From Vibrio cincinnatiensis (GTDB taxonomy: Bacteria; Pseudomonadota; Gammaproteobacteria; Enterobacterales; Vibrionaceae): a stretch of 64,000 bases of DNA. The notes below the pieces were generated by a model. The model was not told where the DNA came from, did no database searches, and saw only the letters and a program-made list of their open reading frames with translations. Below are positions 11,584-21,666 of the stretch, in pieces. The stretch is taken from assembly GCF_022113815.1 (NCBI RefSeq), contig NZ_SGOM01000013.1, positions 1 to 64,000 of the forward strand. The letters are read 5' to 3'. The position numbers and the translations under genes are program-made. Numbering within the stretch: position 1 is the first letter of the stretch; each line of letters starts with the position of its first letter.

Positions 11584-12960
11584 ATGAAAATCATCATTCT
11601 TGGTGCCGGGCAAGTTGGGGGCACACTCGCTGAGAACTTAGTCGGTGAGAACAACGACATTACCGTTGTCGATAAAAGTTCAGAACGGTTACGTGAGTTA
11701 CAAGATAAATACGACTTACGAGTGGTTAATGGTCATGCAAGCCATCCCAATGTATTAAGGGAAGCAGGGGCACAAGACGCGGATATGTTGGTTGCAGTAA
11801 CCAATACCGATGAAACCAATATGGCCGCATGCCAAGTGGCCTTTACCCTTTTTAATACCCCGAACCGAGTGGCTCGTATTCGTTCCCCTGAATATTTGCA
11901 AGAAAAAGAAGCCTTATTTCAATCTGGTGCTGTTCCTGTTGATCACCTAATCGCCCCTGAAGAGTTAGTCACTAGCTATATCGAGCGTTTAGTGCAATAT
12001 CCTGGCGCACTGCAAGTGGTAAGTTTTGCGCAGGAAAAAGTGAGTCTGGTGGCCGTTAAAGCCTACTATGGCGGACCTTTGGTTGGGAATGCGTTATCCG
12101 CCCTACGTGAACACATGCCACATATTGATACCCGTGTTGCTGCCATATTCCGCCAAGGTCGCCCCATTCGCCCACAAGGCACCACCATTATTGAAGCCGA
12201 TGATGAGGTATTTTTTGTTGCTGCTAGTAACCATATTCGCTCAGTCATGAGTGAATTACAGCGGCTAGAAAAACCGTATCGTCGTCTCATGATTGTAGGC
12301 GGTGGCAATATTGGCTCCAGTTTAGCGAAACGTTTAGAGCATACCTATAGCGTGAAGCTCATTGAACGTGATTACCAACGAGCCGAACAACTTTCTGAAG
12401 AGTTAGAAAACACCATTGTTTTTTGTGGTGATGCTGCCGATCAAGAGCTGCTTTCTGAAGAAAATATTGATCAAGTTGATGTGTTCATTGCACTCACCAA
12501 TGAAGATGAAACCAATATTATGTCGGCCATGCTTGCTAAACGTATGGGCGCGAAAAAAGTGATGGTACTGATCCAACGCAGTGCCTATGTTGACCTTGTT
12601 CAAGGTGGAGTAATTGACGTAGCCATTTCGCCACAACAAGCTACCATTTCGGCATTGCTTACTCATGTTCGTCGTGCTGACATTGTCAACGTGTCATCGC
12701 TACGTCGTGGAGCGGCAGAAGCGATCGAAGCCATTGCTCATGGCGATGAAACAACATCCAAAGTGGTAGGACGAACCGTGGGAGAAATCAAACTCCCACC
12801 AGGTGCCACCATTGGTGCAATCGTGCGCGGTGAAGAAGTGCTGATTGCTCATGATAGAACCATTATTGAACAAGACGACCACGTTGTGATGTTCTTAGTT
12901 GATAAAAAATACGTGCCTGACGTGGAAAGCTTATTCCAGCCAAGCCCCTTTTTCTTATAG
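11584..12960 (+). CDS. trkA: Trk potassium system NAD-binding protein TrkA
   Basis: TrkA is the peripheral cytoplasmic ring that gates TrkH in response to nucleotides. The 458 residues contain two tandem RCK units. The first NAD-binding loop is [14 protein letters not shown] at about 5-18, and the second is [13 protein letters not shown] at about 239. Each is followed by a TrkA-C domain. It precedes trkH by 12 bases in a two-gene potassium-uptake operon. Confidence 0.97.
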   Translation: MKIIILGAGQVGGTLAENLVGENNDITVVDKSSERLRELQDKYDLRVVNGHASHPNVLREAGAQDADMLVAVTNTDETNMAACQVAFTLFNTPNRVARIRSPEYLQEKEALFQSGAVPVDHLIAPEELVTSYIERLVQYPGALQVVSFAQEKVSLVAVKAYYGGPLVGNALSALREHMPHIDTRVAAIFRQGRPIRPQGTTIIEADDEVFFVAASNHIRSVMSELQRLEKPYRRLMIVGGGNIGSSLAKRLEHTYSVKLIERDYQRAEQLSEELENTIVFCGDAADQELLSEENIDQVDVFIALTNEDETNIMSAMLAKRMGAKKVMVLIQRSAYVDLVQGGVIDVAISPQQATISALLTHVRRADIVNVSSLRRGAAEAIEAIAHGDETTSKVVGRTVGEIKLPPGATIGAIVRGEEVLIAHDRTIIEQDDHVVMFLVDKKYVPDVESLFQPSPFFL

Positions 12961-12972
12961 GTAACTGGCGTT

Positions 12973-14418
12973 ATGCTGAATATACGCCCAATCTTATTCG
13001 TTATCGGGCTAGTGCTGTCTAAACTCGCCCTATTCATGTACATCCCCACCTTGGTTGCCTTTGTCAGCGGCACCGAGGGGTTCATCGAATTCGCCCAAGC
13101 CGTTATCATCACACACTTAATGGCCTTTTTCTGTTTAACGCTGGGACGAACCGCAACCTTTCGCCTCAACGTGCGGGATATGTTCCTCATCACCAGTTTG
13201 GTCTGGACCATTGCCAGTGCTTTTGCTGCCCTGCCTTTTGTCTTCATCAACCACATCAGTTTTACCGATGCTTATTTTGAAACGATGTCTGGTATCACCA
13301 CAACAGGTTCAACAGTATTGAGTGGGTTAGATGATATGGCTCCTAGCATTTTACTCTGGCGCTCTATTTTACAATGGTTAGGAGGGGTCGGCTTTATTGT
13401 GATGGCCGTCGCTGTCTTGCCCATGTTGAACGTGGGCGGCATGAAACTATTCCAAACTGAATCATCCGATTGGTCTGACAAAAGCAGCCCACGAGCCAAA
13501 ACGGTCGCCAAAAACATTGTGGCTGTGTATCTCATTTTAACGGGGATGTGTATTGTTGGTTATATGCTCACAGGCATGGGCCTTTTTGATGCCATTAATC
13601 ACGCTTTTACCACCCTATCCACTGGCGGATACTCAACCTCTGATGGTTCGATGAACCATTTCTCAAACGGTGCCCATTGGGTAGCAACGCTCTTTATGTT
13701 TTTAGGTGGGCTGCCTTTTCTACTCTTCGTTTCTGCATTACGAAAACGTCGTATTCAAGAATTATTAACCGATTCGCAAGTGAAAGGGTTTTTCCTACTT
13801 TTCATGATTACCAGCGGAGTGGTTGCGGTATGGCTGACGCTTCATAATGATTATTCGGTATTGGATGCACTACGGGTTTCCATGTTTAACATCGTCTCCG
13901 TTGTCACCACAACCGGATTCGGCTTAGATGACTTTACCGCATGGGGGGCCCTGCCCACGACATTATTTGCTTTCTTGATGATGTCTGGTGCTTGTTCAGG
14001 TTCAACCTCCGGCGGGATTAAAGTCTTTCGCTTCCAAATTGGCTTTGCCTTGCTCAATAAGCAAATGATGAAACTGATTCATCCTTCAGGTGTGTTTGTA
14101 CAGCGTTATAATCAACGCCCTGTTAATGAAGATATTGTTCGCTCGGTCATCGCTTTTGGATTAACGTTTTTTATTACTATTATTGTGATTGCGGGCTCAC
14201 TCTCCGCCATGGGGCTTGATCCCATCACCAGTATTTCAGGTGCGATTACCGCAGTGGCAAACGTAGGACCGGGAATTGGCAGCGTGATAGGGCCATCTGG
14301 TAATTTTGCTCCCCTACCAGATGCAGCTAAATGGATACTCAGTTTAGGCATGCTGATGGGGCGACTCGAAATTCTTACCATTTTAGTGCTATTTTTCCCC
14401 GCTTTTTGGCGACGCTAA
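12973..14418 (+). CDS. trkH: Trk potassium uptake membrane protein TrkH
   Basis: TrkH is the inner-membrane potassium channel or transporter that partners with TrkA. The 481-residue protein is hydrophobic throughout, with about ten membrane segments. It has four pore loops with the selectivity glycines (TTTGSTVL, LSTGGYST, TTTGFGLDD and VANVGPGIGS). It is directly downstream of trkA and its 3' end lies eight bases before the DUF3157 gene. Confidence 0.97.
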   Translation: MLNIRPILFVIGLVLSKLALFMYIPTLVAFVSGTEGFIEFAQAVIITHLMAFFCLTLGRTATFRLNVRDMFLITSLVWTIASAFAALPFVFINHISFTDAYFETMSGITTTGSTVLSGLDDMAPSILLWRSILQWLGGVGFIVMAVAVLPMLNVGGMKLFQTESSDWSDKSSPRAKTVAKNIVAVYLILTGMCIVGYMLTGMGLFDAINHAFTTLSTGGYSTSDGSMNHFSNGAHWVATLFMFLGGLPFLLFVSALRKRRIQELLTDSQVKGFFLLFMITSGVVAVWLTLHNDYSVLDALRVSMFNIVSVVTTTGFGLDDFTAWGALPTTLFAFLMMSGACSGSTSGGIKVFRFQIGFALLNKQMMKLIHPSGVFVQRYNQRPVNEDIVRSVIAFGLTFFITIIVIAGSLSAMGLDPITSISGAITAVANVGPGIGSVIGPSGNFAPLPDAAKWILSLGMLMGRLEILTILVLFFPAFWRR

Positions 14419-14426
14419 GGAGAAAC

Positions 14427-14969
14427 ATGAAATACCTACTTTCAATAATTCTGGCCTGCTGGTTTCCTCTCGTCACAGCCGCAGAAGTGGTGACGCTCAA
14501 AGATGGTCGCCAAATTCAGCTAAATGATGACTTTACTTGGCATTATTTGGCCTTAAGAACAACCCCAGAGTCAACCTCAATCCAGCCAACTGCGGCACCG
14601 CTGATCACCACGAAACGATATAAGGTGGAACTTAATGACCATAAACCTAGCTTACAGATCACTGAGTCCGGAATAGACATCGTATTCGGCAGTGCCCGTT
14701 ATCGTGATGGAAAACTTATTTTACCCACAGCGATCACGAACCAAAGCACCCAATCGGTAATTAATATTCGCCTAGCGGTAACCATTTGGGACGAACAAGG
14801 GGTTGAGCTGACTCAACAAACTGTCACCATCTGGCAATCGATCAAACGCATGGCTGACACCTACCTTCGCCCCAAATCATCGGTAGCAGGTAAAGCGATT
14901 GAAGTTGATGTTCCTTTTGCGGAACGTTATCAGCTAATGGTCACCATTTCTCAGCTAGAAACTCGATAA
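14427..14969 (+). CDS. DUF3157-type exported protein
   Basis: The 180-residue protein starts at ATG 14427 behind a TAAGGAGAAAC ribosome site. A clear signal peptide (MKYLLSIILACWFPLVTAAE) ends near residue 17-18. The mature part begins VVTLKDGRQIQLNDDFTWHY, typical of the family, and is mostly beta. The function is unknown and it is probably periplasmic. It is in the trkAH transcription direction and converges on the hemolysin III family gene. Confidence 0.78.
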   Translation: MKYLLSIILACWFPLVTAAEVVTLKDGRQIQLNDDFTWHYLALRTTPESTSIQPTAAPLITTKRYKVELNDHKPSLQITESGIDIVFGSARYRDGKLILPTAITNQSTQSVINIRLAVTIWDEQGVELTQQTVTIWQSIKRMADTYLRPKSSVAGKAIEVDVPFAERYQLMVTISQLETR

Positions 14970-14970
14970 A

Positions 14971-15627
14971 TTACATCGGTTCAACATACCAGTAGATTGC
15001 CAGAAAATGACATACGCATCCCGCTAACACGAATCCATGCCAAATCGCATGATTGTAAGGGATGCGTTTTGCAACATAGAAAATCACCCCAAGCGAATAC
15101 ACAATTCCACCGAGCGCTAATAAGGTCACCCCACCCACATCAAGATGAAGAACAAGCTGATAGATCACAATGAGCGATAACCACCCCATCACAAGATAAC
15201 TCACTAGTGAGAATTTCTTAAAGCGAGACATAAAGGCAACTTTCATAATGATGCCGAACAAAGCGATAGACCAAATCACCATCATCAAACTAATCGCCAG
15301 CGGCGTACGTAAGCTGACCAACAAAAATGGCGTATAGCTCCCAGCAATGAGCAAATAAATGGCACAATGATCAAAGACCTTAAGCCAATGTTTAACCCGT
15401 TGTTGAGAAATGGAGTGATAAAGTGTCGAAGCCAAAAATAAGAGAATAACACTCCCACCATAAAGGCCCATGCTGGTAATTGTGAGAAGATCGGCTCGGT
15501 GATCAACCGCTTTTATTAATAGCAACACTAAGCCGATAATGCCTAATAGCAACCCAATACCATGACTGATGGCATTCGCAATTTCTTCTTTTGTGCTGTA
15601 TTGACTGGAAGACATAATGGTGCCCAT
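14971..15627 (-). CDS. Hemolysin III / PAQR family membrane protein
   Basis: The 218-residue protein has seven predicted membrane segments. It carries the family metal-site residues, namely the N-terminal NAISHGIG (E..N..SHG), the STLYHS motif, the [16 protein letters not shown] segment and the terminal [20 protein letters not shown]. Bacterial members (YqfA/TrhA) influence membrane physiology; haemolysis is not generally shown. A second Met four codons in (15615) is also a possible start. A 14-bp palindrome, CTTACACGTGTAAG (15666-15679), lies just upstream. Confidence 0.88.
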   Translation of the reverse strand: MGTIMSSSQYSTKEEIANAISHGIGLLLGIIGLVLLLIKAVDHRADLLTITSMGLYGGSVILLFLASTLYHSISQQRVKHWLKVFDHCAIYLLIAGSYTPFLLVSLRTPLAISLMMVIWSIALFGIIMKVAFMSRFKKFSLVSYLVMGWLSLIVIYQLVLHLDVGGVTLLALGGIVYSLGVIFYVAKRIPYNHAIWHGFVLAGCVCHFLAIYWYVEPM

Positions 15628-15699
15628 ATTGAGTCATCTCGTAGCCCTCAGTATGGCACATCAAACTTACACGTGTAAGCTGAAAAGTGTAAATTCTAA

Positions 15700-16491
15700 T
15701 TAAGTGGCTGAATCTAAAAACGCCAATACTTTTTCTCCCGCTTGCTGAGGAGACAAAGTTGAACTTAAGGTCAGTTGCCTAGTAAGCTGTCCCGTTCCCA
15801 ATAGATTAGCGAGCATTCCTGTTGCGCCACGCTGATAACGGTCAATTTCAAACCACAGTTGTAACGAGTGCCGCTCCCGATAAGCGACGATCTCTAATTC
15901 TCGCCAACGTCCATGAAATGGGCCATCGATGGGAACAAATTCAAATTCTTGCACAAAAGGAGATTCAAACCCTTCGGCCGCCTCGCACTCAACCTGACGT
16001 AAACGTAAACCTTGCTGCTCTAAAGCGGTAAAAATGCCTTCCATTAAAGGCTCAGGCCTAACTGTTAACGTATCTTTATCACTAGGATCTCGAGCGAGCG
16101 CGACCGCCAGCCCCGTATCTAGCCAAACTTGCGAGTCACCAATCGTAACCGGCGTATTCCACGGCACCTGTAGTTCAATGTCAAAATCACGCGTCTCCCC
16201 AGTACTAATCGTAAAAGCGTAAGGTAAAGACCAATGAGCCAGAACATGAGTTTGAGGAATACGTCGTAAAGGATGACCAGATGGTTGGCCCCTTTCCTGT
16301 GGCGCTTCAGCAATATATCGGCAGCACAACTTCAGTTCGATATTATCAACCCATTGCTCAGAGGAACCACCATAAACATGAATGGTCACCTTGACACTCT
16401 GGCCAGGAAAGAGAACCTCTTGATGTAATACAGAATCAACTTTTGCTGAACCAATACCAAAGCTGGCTAAGGTTTTTTTGAGCAATGACAT
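15700..16491 (-). CDS. Spo0M/arrestin-like sporulation-control family protein
   Basis: The start is placed at ATG 16491, which has a GTAGGAGGG ribosome site and gives the family N-terminus MSLLKKTLASFGIGSAKVD. The longer frame upstream has no support. The 263-residue protein is a beta-sandwich arrestin-like fold (VKVTIHVYGG, FTISTGETRDFDIELQVP) typical of the SpoOM family. Vibrios do not sporulate, and the role in these bacteria is unknown; a cytoplasmic scaffold-like function is only inference. Confidence 0.85.
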   Translation of the reverse strand: MSLLKKTLASFGIGSAKVDSVLHQEVLFPGQSVKVTIHVYGGSSEQWVDNIELKLCCRYIAEAPQERGQPSGHPLRRIPQTHVLAHWSLPYAFTISTGETRDFDIELQVPWNTPVTIGDSQVWLDTGLAVALARDPSDKDTLTVRPEPLMEGIFTALEQQGLRLRQVECEAAEGFESPFVQEFEFVPIDGPFHGRWRELEIVAYRERHSLQLWFEIDRYQRGATGMLANLLGTGQLTRQLTLSSTLSPQQAGEKVLAFLDSAT

Positions 16492-16658
16492 AGATTCCCT
16501 CCTACGTTGTTTTCCCGACCCCCATCGTAAAACGTAACCACAACACAAGCGACACTTTCACACACTTTCTTCACTTATTTAACAAAAATACGGTTTGGCT
16601 ATCGATCAATGACTCGGTTAATGCTAGGCTAACTCTGATATGCAAGCATATCATTATT

Positions 16659-16743
16659 CCTAAATAACTATTTGGATTGGCATTGCCAGAATGAGCGACT
16701 CTTCGCCGCAGAGCGTGTGGAGATTAACTCATAGTTATTTAGG
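16659..16743. other. 85-bp segment bounded by perfect 13-bp inverted repeats
   Basis: CCTAAATAACTAT (16659-16671) is exactly inverted at 16731-16743, enclosing 59 bases. An alternative pairing exists between CATTGCC (16681-16687) and GGCAATG (16754-16760) just outside. This could be a structured RNA leader for the small frame at 16787 or a miniature mobile element. I recognise no known RNA family. It lies in the 295-base gap between Spo0M and that small frame; the rest of the gap shows nothing clear. Confidence 0.4.
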
Positions 16744-16786
16744 CCATAACATCGGCAATGGATGTGCCTGACCGTTAGGTAAATGA

Positions 16787-16954
16787 ATGCGCCCAACAAC
16801 TGTCAGGTTTTCGCACACGAACCGTAGTGCAATGCGCCGTCGTAGTGGTTTTACTGCTGCTCCGATTGCAAAAAAAATCGCGTCTGCCTCCACTCTTGTG
16901 GAAAAAAATGCGTTAATCGCATCGCCAGAAACAAAAGTGGTTAAAGCCGCTTAA
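16787..16954 (+). CDS. Possible 55-residue basic peptide
   Basis: An ATG at 16787 opens a 55-codon frame, too short for a usual gene-size cut-off. It has a strikingly basic first half (NRSAMRRRSGF) and an Ala/Lys-rich tail ending KVVKAA. It stops four bases before a strong Rho-independent terminator and is preceded by a 13-bp inverted repeat, so the block looks like one small transcription unit. The ribosome site is weak (TTAGGT). It could be a real small protein or simply part of a non-coding RNA. Confidence 0.4.
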   Translation: MRPTTVRFSHTNRSAMRRRSGFTAAPIAKKIASASTLVEKNALIASPETKVVKAA

Positions 16955-16957
16955 GTT

Positions 16958-16987
16958 AAAAAGCGCAGTTTAAGCTGCGCTTTTTTC
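16958..16987 (+). terminator. Rho-independent terminator after the small frame
   Basis: AAAGCGCAG and CTGCGCTTT pair around a TTTAAG-region loop and are followed by a run of T. The hairpin ends the transcription unit that holds the 55-codon frame. Confidence 0.85.
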
Positions 16988-17127
16988 TTCACCACACACC
17001 TCTCCACCGAAACCCGTTGATTGAACGAAGGCATACCTCCACTCTCCCAGAAACTTGGGGGTTATTGGTATTCTCGATTCAATTTGCTATCTTTAGCAAA
17101 AACCATTACAAAAATAGGGAGAAAGCG

Positions 17128-17394
17128 ATGCAATGTCATCGAATTGAAGAATTACTTGAGCTATTAGAACCAGAATGGCAGAAAGCGTCAGAACTCAATT
17201 TAGTCCAATTTATTGCTCAATTGGCTCAAGAGGCTGGCTATAAAGGAGCATTAGAATCACTCACGGATGATGTGCTGATTTATCATCTTAAAATGCGTAA
17301 TAGCAGTAAAGATGCTGTTATTCCCGGCATCAAAAAAGATTATGAAGACGATTTCAAAAGTGCCATTTTACGAGCACGAGGAATTATTAAGTAA
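17128..17394 (+). CDS. yihD: YihD family protein (DUF1040)
   Basis: The 88-residue protein matches YihD, with [18 protein letters not shown] at the start and the highly conserved [20 protein letters not shown] and KKDYEDDF blocks. The start ATG 17128 follows AGGGAGAAAGCG; the longer upstream frame has no family similarity. The function is unknown. It stands in the same neighbourhood as srkA and dsbA, as in E. coli. Confidence 0.92.
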   Translation: MQCHRIEELLELLEPEWQKASELNLVQFIAQLAQEAGYKGALESLTDDVLIYHLKMRNSSKDAVIPGIKKDYEDDFKSAILRARGIIK

Positions 17395-17408
17395 TCCTCT
17401 TTCTATTT

Positions 17409-17431
17409 AAGCAGCCACTGGCTGCTTTTTT
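17409..17431 (+). terminator. yihD terminator
   Basis: AAGCAGCC-ACT-GGCTGCTT forms a compact stem followed by six T, 15 bases after the yihD stop. Confidence 0.88.
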
Positions 17432-17619
17432 ATTCTCTCCTGCATACCGTTCCCCCTTCAAAAACATCTTTTATTGTTAAATCTTGATTGCATTAAAGAA
17501 ACAAAAACGTTACCACCGCTATAATTTCACTCAGTCTTTTCATACACTACTCAGTGAAATCGCAATGTTAAAGAGTGTGAACGTAAGAAGTTGCACCACA
17601 TCACCAAAAAGGATGGGTT

Positions 17620-19017
17620 ATGAGTCAAGATAAAATTGACGTTAAAGAGATAACACCAAAAAGCCAACAAGACGATCGCTTTAACCCCAGTAATCGTATT
17701 TATGTGCGGGAAAGTAAAGGAGCCTACCAACAATTACGCCGTTATGGCGGTTGGGTTTTATTGCTGCTTTTTGCACTGATTCCATGGATCTCTTACGGTG
17801 AACGCCAAGCCATTCTATTTGATCTTAGCCAGCAACAGTTTAATTTCTTTGGCACAACACTTTATCCACAAGATCTCACACTGCTTGCCCTCTTATTTGT
17901 GATCGCCGCTTTTGGATTATTCTTCCTCACGACTTTTTTAGGGAGAGTCTGGTGTGGTTACCTCTGCCCACAAACGGTGTGGACGTTTATGTATATCTGG
18001 TTTGAAGAAAAGCTCGAAGGTAGTGCCAATAAACGCCGTAAGCAAGACTCAAACAAACTCACTGCCCATTTAGCATTACGTAAAACCATCAAGCATCTCG
18101 CATGGTTTGCCATTGCTCTCGCCACCGGATTAACCTTTGTTGGCTATTTTGTTCCGATCCGAGATCTTGTCATTGATTTTTTCACATTAGAAGCTTCTTT
18201 CTGGGCGCTTTTTTGGGTCTGGTTTTTTGCTCTTTGTACTTATGGAAATGCAGGTTGGATGCGCTCGATTATGTGTATTCATATGTGTCCTTACGCCCGT
18301 TTTCAGTCTGCTATGTTTGATAAAGACACCTTTATTGTGGGCTATAATTCAAAACGTGGAGAACAACGAGGCCCTCGTTCACGAAAGTCGGATCCAAAAA
18401 CGTTAGGACTCGGTGACTGTATCGACTGCAATTTATGTGTGCAGGTTTGCCCAACCGGAATTGATATCCGTAATGGCTTACAATATGAATGTATCAACTG
18501 TGGGGCTTGTATTGATGCCTGTGACACCACAATGGAAAAAATGGGTTATGAAAAAGGGCTCATTAGTTACACGACTGAACATCGTTTAGCCGGAAATAAA
18601 ACAAAAGTAGTACGCCCCAAATTGTTGGGTTACGGTGGGGTGCTGATCTTAATGCTTGGGCTGTTCTTTGTACAAGTTGCCAATGTTGACCCCGTAGGAC
18701 TCACCGTGATTCGAGATAGAAACCAACTGTTTAGAATCAATAGCAACCATGAGATAGAAAATACTTACACCTTAAAGATAATCAATAAAACGCAGCAAAC
18801 CCAAACTTACCATTTACAAGTAAACGGCGTAGTGGGTGTCTCTTGGTATGGCCGACAGCAGGTTAGCGTCAAACCAGGTGAAGTGCTCAACGTTCCTCTT
18901 AGCTTGGGGGTAAATCCTGATAATCTTCCCTCAACGGTCACCACAATTCAGTTTATACTCAGCGACAGTCAATCTTTTTCTACCGAGGTAGAGAGTCGGT
19001 TTATAAAACCCCTTTAA
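17620..19017 (+). CDS. ccoG: Cytochrome c oxidase accessory protein CcoG
   Basis: CcoG is an inner-membrane iron-sulfur protein that helps deliver copper to the cbb3-type oxidase. The 465 residues have about five membrane segments. The CGYLCPQTVWTF motif lies near 108-119, and two ferredoxin-type 4Fe-4S motifs follow (CIDCNLCVQVCP and CINCGACIDAC, about 268-305). A C-terminal immunoglobulin-like periplasmic domain (about 365-465) completes it. No ccoNOQP genes lie nearby. Confidence 0.95.
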   Translation: MSQDKIDVKEITPKSQQDDRFNPSNRIYVRESKGAYQQLRRYGGWVLLLLFALIPWISYGERQAILFDLSQQQFNFFGTTLYPQDLTLLALLFVIAAFGLFFLTTFLGRVWCGYLCPQTVWTFMYIWFEEKLEGSANKRRKQDSNKLTAHLALRKTIKHLAWFAIALATGLTFVGYFVPIRDLVIDFFTLEASFWALFWVWFFALCTYGNAGWMRSIMCIHMCPYARFQSAMFDKDTFIVGYNSKRGEQRGPRSRKSDPKTLGLGDCIDCNLCVQVCPTGIDIRNGLQYECINCGACIDACDTTMEKMGYEKGLISYTTEHRLAGNKTKVVRPKLLGYGGVLILMLGLFFVQVANVDPVGLTVIRDRNQLFRINSNHEIENTYTLKIINKTQQTQTYHLQVNGVVGVSWYGRQQVSVKPGEVLNVPLSLGVNPDNLPSTVTTIQFILSDSQSFSTEVESRFIKPL

Positions 19018-19034
19018 CCTTCGTACACTATGGC

Positions 19035-19060
19035 AAAGGGCTTAGCAATGAGCCCTTTTA
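19035..19060 (+). terminator. ccoG terminator
   Basis: AAAGGGCT (19035-19042) and AGCCCTTT (19051-19058) pair around an eight-base loop, followed by T. This hairpin covers the upstream Met codons of the srkA frame, which is a reason to start srkA later. Confidence 0.75.
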
Positions 19061-19065
19061 AAACA

Positions 19066-20052
19066 ATGACTCAAGCAACCTTTCACTTTGATGCTCTGAC
19101 CCCGGATTTAATCTGGTATGCACTAGAAAGTATCGGTATTCGTGCTGAATCCGGTTTTTTAGCACTCAATAGCTACGAAAATCGTGTCTATCAATTTAGT
19201 GATGAACAACGCCGACGATTTGTCGTCAAATTCTACCGGCCACAGCGTTGGAGTAAGGAACAAATCCAAGAAGAACATGACTTTGCACTGGAGCTTGAGG
19301 ACGCTGAAATTCCACTGGCTCCCCCTCTGGTCATCAATGGATCGAGCTTACATGATTATCAAGGTTACTATTTTGCCCTATTTAATAGCATGGGGGGACG
19401 TCAGTTTGAAGTGGATAATGAACAACAACTAGAATGGGTCGGCCGCTTTCTTGGCCGAATTCACAAAGTAGGAGCTATCCAGCCTTTTGTCCACCGTCCG
19501 ACCCTTGGTTTAGAAGAATACCTCTACCAACCGAGAAAGATTCTCGAACGCGCTTCTTTTATTCCCACGCACTTAGAAAATGCATTTTTTAACGATCTCA
19601 ACCTGCTGATCTCCCACCTTGAACAGTGCTGGCAACCCACAAATAATCTCATTCGCTTACATGGTGATTGCCATCCAGGTAATATTTTATGGCGAGATGG
19701 CCCAATGTTTGTTGACTTAGACGATGCTCGTAATGGCCCAGCCATTCAAGATCTATGGATGTTATTAAGTGGAGATCGACAAGAGAAACTGATCCAATTA
19801 GATATTCTGCTTGAAGGTTATCAAGAGTTTTGCGATTTTAACCCCAATCAATTGAAACTAATTGAACCACTGCGTGGTCTACGCATGGTGCATTATATGG
19901 CTTGGTTGGCAAAACGTTGGAACGATCCCGCATTTCCACTCGCTTTCCCTTGGTTTAATGATCCAAAATATTGGGAAGGTCAAGTGCTGTCCTTTAAAGA
20001 ACAGCTTGCCGCATTACAAGAGCCAGCACTATCACTCACGCCCACTTGGTAA
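19066..20052 (+). CDS. srkA: Stress response kinase A (YihE/SrkA)
   Basis: SrkA is a choline-kinase-fold Ser/Thr kinase that protects against envelope stress. The 328-residue product shows NSYENRVYQF and RRFVVKFYRPQRW in the N-lobe. The catalytic HGDCHPGNILW and the metal-binding FVDLDDARNGP are in the C-lobe. I start it at ATG 19066 because the protein then begins MTQATFHFDALTPD, as in the family, and because the earlier Met codons fall in the ccoG terminator. No good ribosome site is visible. dsbA follows after 30 bases, as in E. coli. Confidence 0.94.
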   Translation: MTQATFHFDALTPDLIWYALESIGIRAESGFLALNSYENRVYQFSDEQRRRFVVKFYRPQRWSKEQIQEEHDFALELEDAEIPLAPPLVINGSSLHDYQGYYFALFNSMGGRQFEVDNEQQLEWVGRFLGRIHKVGAIQPFVHRPTLGLEEYLYQPRKILERASFIPTHLENAFFNDLNLLISHLEQCWQPTNNLIRLHGDCHPGNILWRDGPMFVDLDDARNGPAIQDLWMLLSGDRQEKLIQLDILLEGYQEFCDFNPNQLKLIEPLRGLRMVHYMAWLAKRWNDPAFPLAFPWFNDPKYWEGQVLSFKEQLAALQEPALSLTPTW

Positions 20053-20082
20053 ACTGCCTCAAAAGAGAATTATGGAGTTAAT

Positions 20083-20682
20083 ATGAAAAAGTTGTTTGCA
20101 CTGGTTGCAACCCTAATGCTAAGCCTTTCTGTACAGGCTGCTCAATTTAAAGAAGGTGTTCACTATAAAGTGCTCGACCTCCCTCATTCAAGCCAACCGA
20201 GTGTGAGTGAATACTTCTCTTTTTATTGCCCACACTGCTACTCTTTTGAACCGGTGATTAAACAGTTAAAAACCCAGCTTCCTGAAAATGTTACCCTACA
20301 AAAAAACCATGTTTCATTTATGGGTGGCAAAATGGGTAAATCAATGAGTAAAGCTTACGCAACGATGCTCGCACTCAATGTTGAAGAACAAATGGTACCA
20401 GTGATGTTTAACCGCATCCATAACCAACGTAAAGCTCCTAAAAATGATCAAGAATTGCGTCAAATTTTTCTTGATGAAGGGATTGATAGTGCCAAGTTTG
20501 ATGCCGCGTTCAACGGATTTGCGGCCGACTCCATGGTTCGCCGTTTTGATAAACAGTTCCAAGACAGCGGTCTAACAGGGGTTCCGGCGGTTATCGTCAA
20601 TAACCGTTACTTGGTGCAAGCTCAAGGAATCAAAACCATGGATGAATATTTTGAACTCATCAACCATCTGTTAAGTAAATAA
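20083..20682 (+). CDS. dsbA: Thiol:disulfide interchange protein DsbA
   Basis: DsbA oxidises cysteine pairs in newly exported periplasmic proteins. The 199-residue precursor has a signal peptide of about 19 residues ending VQAAQF. Thioredoxin-fold features are the active site CPHC (in [10 protein letters not shown]) and the cis-Pro loop GVPAVIVN. It is co-directional with srkA and ends at a strong terminator. Confidence 0.97.
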   Translation: MKKLFALVATLMLSLSVQAAQFKEGVHYKVLDLPHSSQPSVSEYFSFYCPHCYSFEPVIKQLKTQLPENVTLQKNHVSFMGGKMGKSMSKAYATMLALNVEEQMVPVMFNRIHNQRKAPKNDQELRQIFLDEGIDSAKFDAAFNGFAADSMVRRFDKQFQDSGLTGVPAVIVNNRYLVQAQGIKTMDEYFELINHLLSK

Positions 20683-20704
20683 TCGATGACGTGAATAGTC
20701 GACG

Positions 20705-20731
20705 AAAAAAGGAGCATGATGCTCCTTTTTT
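20705..20731 (+). terminator. dsbA terminator
   Basis: GGAGCAT and ATGCTCC form the stem, flanked by A and T runs, so it should work on both strands. Confidence 0.9.
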
Positions 20732-20827
20732 ATCGTAGATAGATAACAAAAAATAACTAGAACATTGAAATCACAGCTAGACAGTAAGAAACCTATACCA
20801 TCAAAACGATAGCTCTAAGCAGAAAGG

Positions 20828-21447
20828 TTAGAGCACCGCCTGAGCAGATAATTGTTTCAGTAGCCTATCCATAGAACGATAACCTAAAGCTTCAGCCAAA
20901 TGGGTTCGCTGAATATCCACTTCTCCTTGTAAATCTGCGATAGTCCGAGCCACTTTAATGATGCGATGATAAGCTCGTATTGATAACCCTAAGCGATGTA
21001 AGGCACTTTCTAAAAATTCCGCATCCGCCTTATGCAGTCGGCAATACGTCTCTATCTCACGGCTTTGCAATAAAGCATTGACCTTACCGCTTCTCGCGAT
21101 CATTCGCTCTCTCGCCACTAAAACACGTTGACGGACCGTCATCGTATTCTCACCTCTATCTCCCCCTTGAGATAAGGTTCCCTTCGGCAAAGCAGGGATC
21201 TCTATCGACATATCAAATCTATCTAATAGCGGGCCTGACAATCGGCTTAAATAACGCAAAATAACCTGAGGATTCACCCGAGCCTGACTACCCTCATAGT
21301 AGCCAGTCGGACTCGGATTAAGCGCACCCACCAATTGAAAGCGAGCCGGAAAACGCGTTTTACCCTGTGCCCGAGAAATAATAATCTCTCCCGATTCAAG
21401 AGGCTCTCGCAGCGAATCGAGCACTTTACGCTCAAACTCTGGCATTT
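20828..21447 (-). pseudogene. comM: comM, C-terminal part (split by island 1)
   Basis: These 206 codons encode the C-terminal part of the Mg-chelatase-like ATPase ComM (YifB), beginning at MPEFERKVLDSLREPL directly after the Walker B region. It includes the sensor and arginine-finger region (QVILRYLSRLSGPLLDRFDM) and the Mg_chelatase_C domain (YRSMDRLLKQLS). The N-terminal part lies 13.8 kb away at 35225-36137. Removing the island restores one open frame of about 510 codons. ComM is a branch-migration helicase for natural transformation, so this allele should be inactive. Confidence 0.95.
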
Positions 21448-21609
21448 TCCTAATATCGAGTTTGAGTAATAATTATTGTCAATTTGAGGCTTTGTATTTT
21501 GTGAGTGTTGTCCGAGTTAGGGAGTGGAGCACATCGCTTCAGATGCTAGCGGAACGATAGGTCATTCATTTTTCTATTTAGTCGAGTAAGTAGCTATGTT
21601 ATCCATTCA

Positions 21610-21666
21610 ATCTAACACCTTCATCTAGCCCCTCCTCATGAATGAATATTCACTTAATCGTTAGAT
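21610..21666 (+). repeat. attC-like site 0, upstream of the first cargo gene
   Basis: ATCTAAC (21610-21616) fits the R'' consensus RYYYAAC, and GTTAGAT (21660-21666) fits R' GTTRRRY; they are exact reverse complements 57 bp apart. CTTCAT and ATGAA inside can pair as the inner L''/L' arms. The length is the minimum for attC. The rest of the 21448-21853 gap is A/T-rich with no gene and forms the quiet end of the island. Confidence 0.55.

Noticed and set aside
21448..21609. Terminal inverted repeats of a DDE transposon at the island ends
   Set aside because: The first 40 bases at each end do not match as inverted repeats, and no DDE transposase is present; the recombinases are of the tyrosine type.
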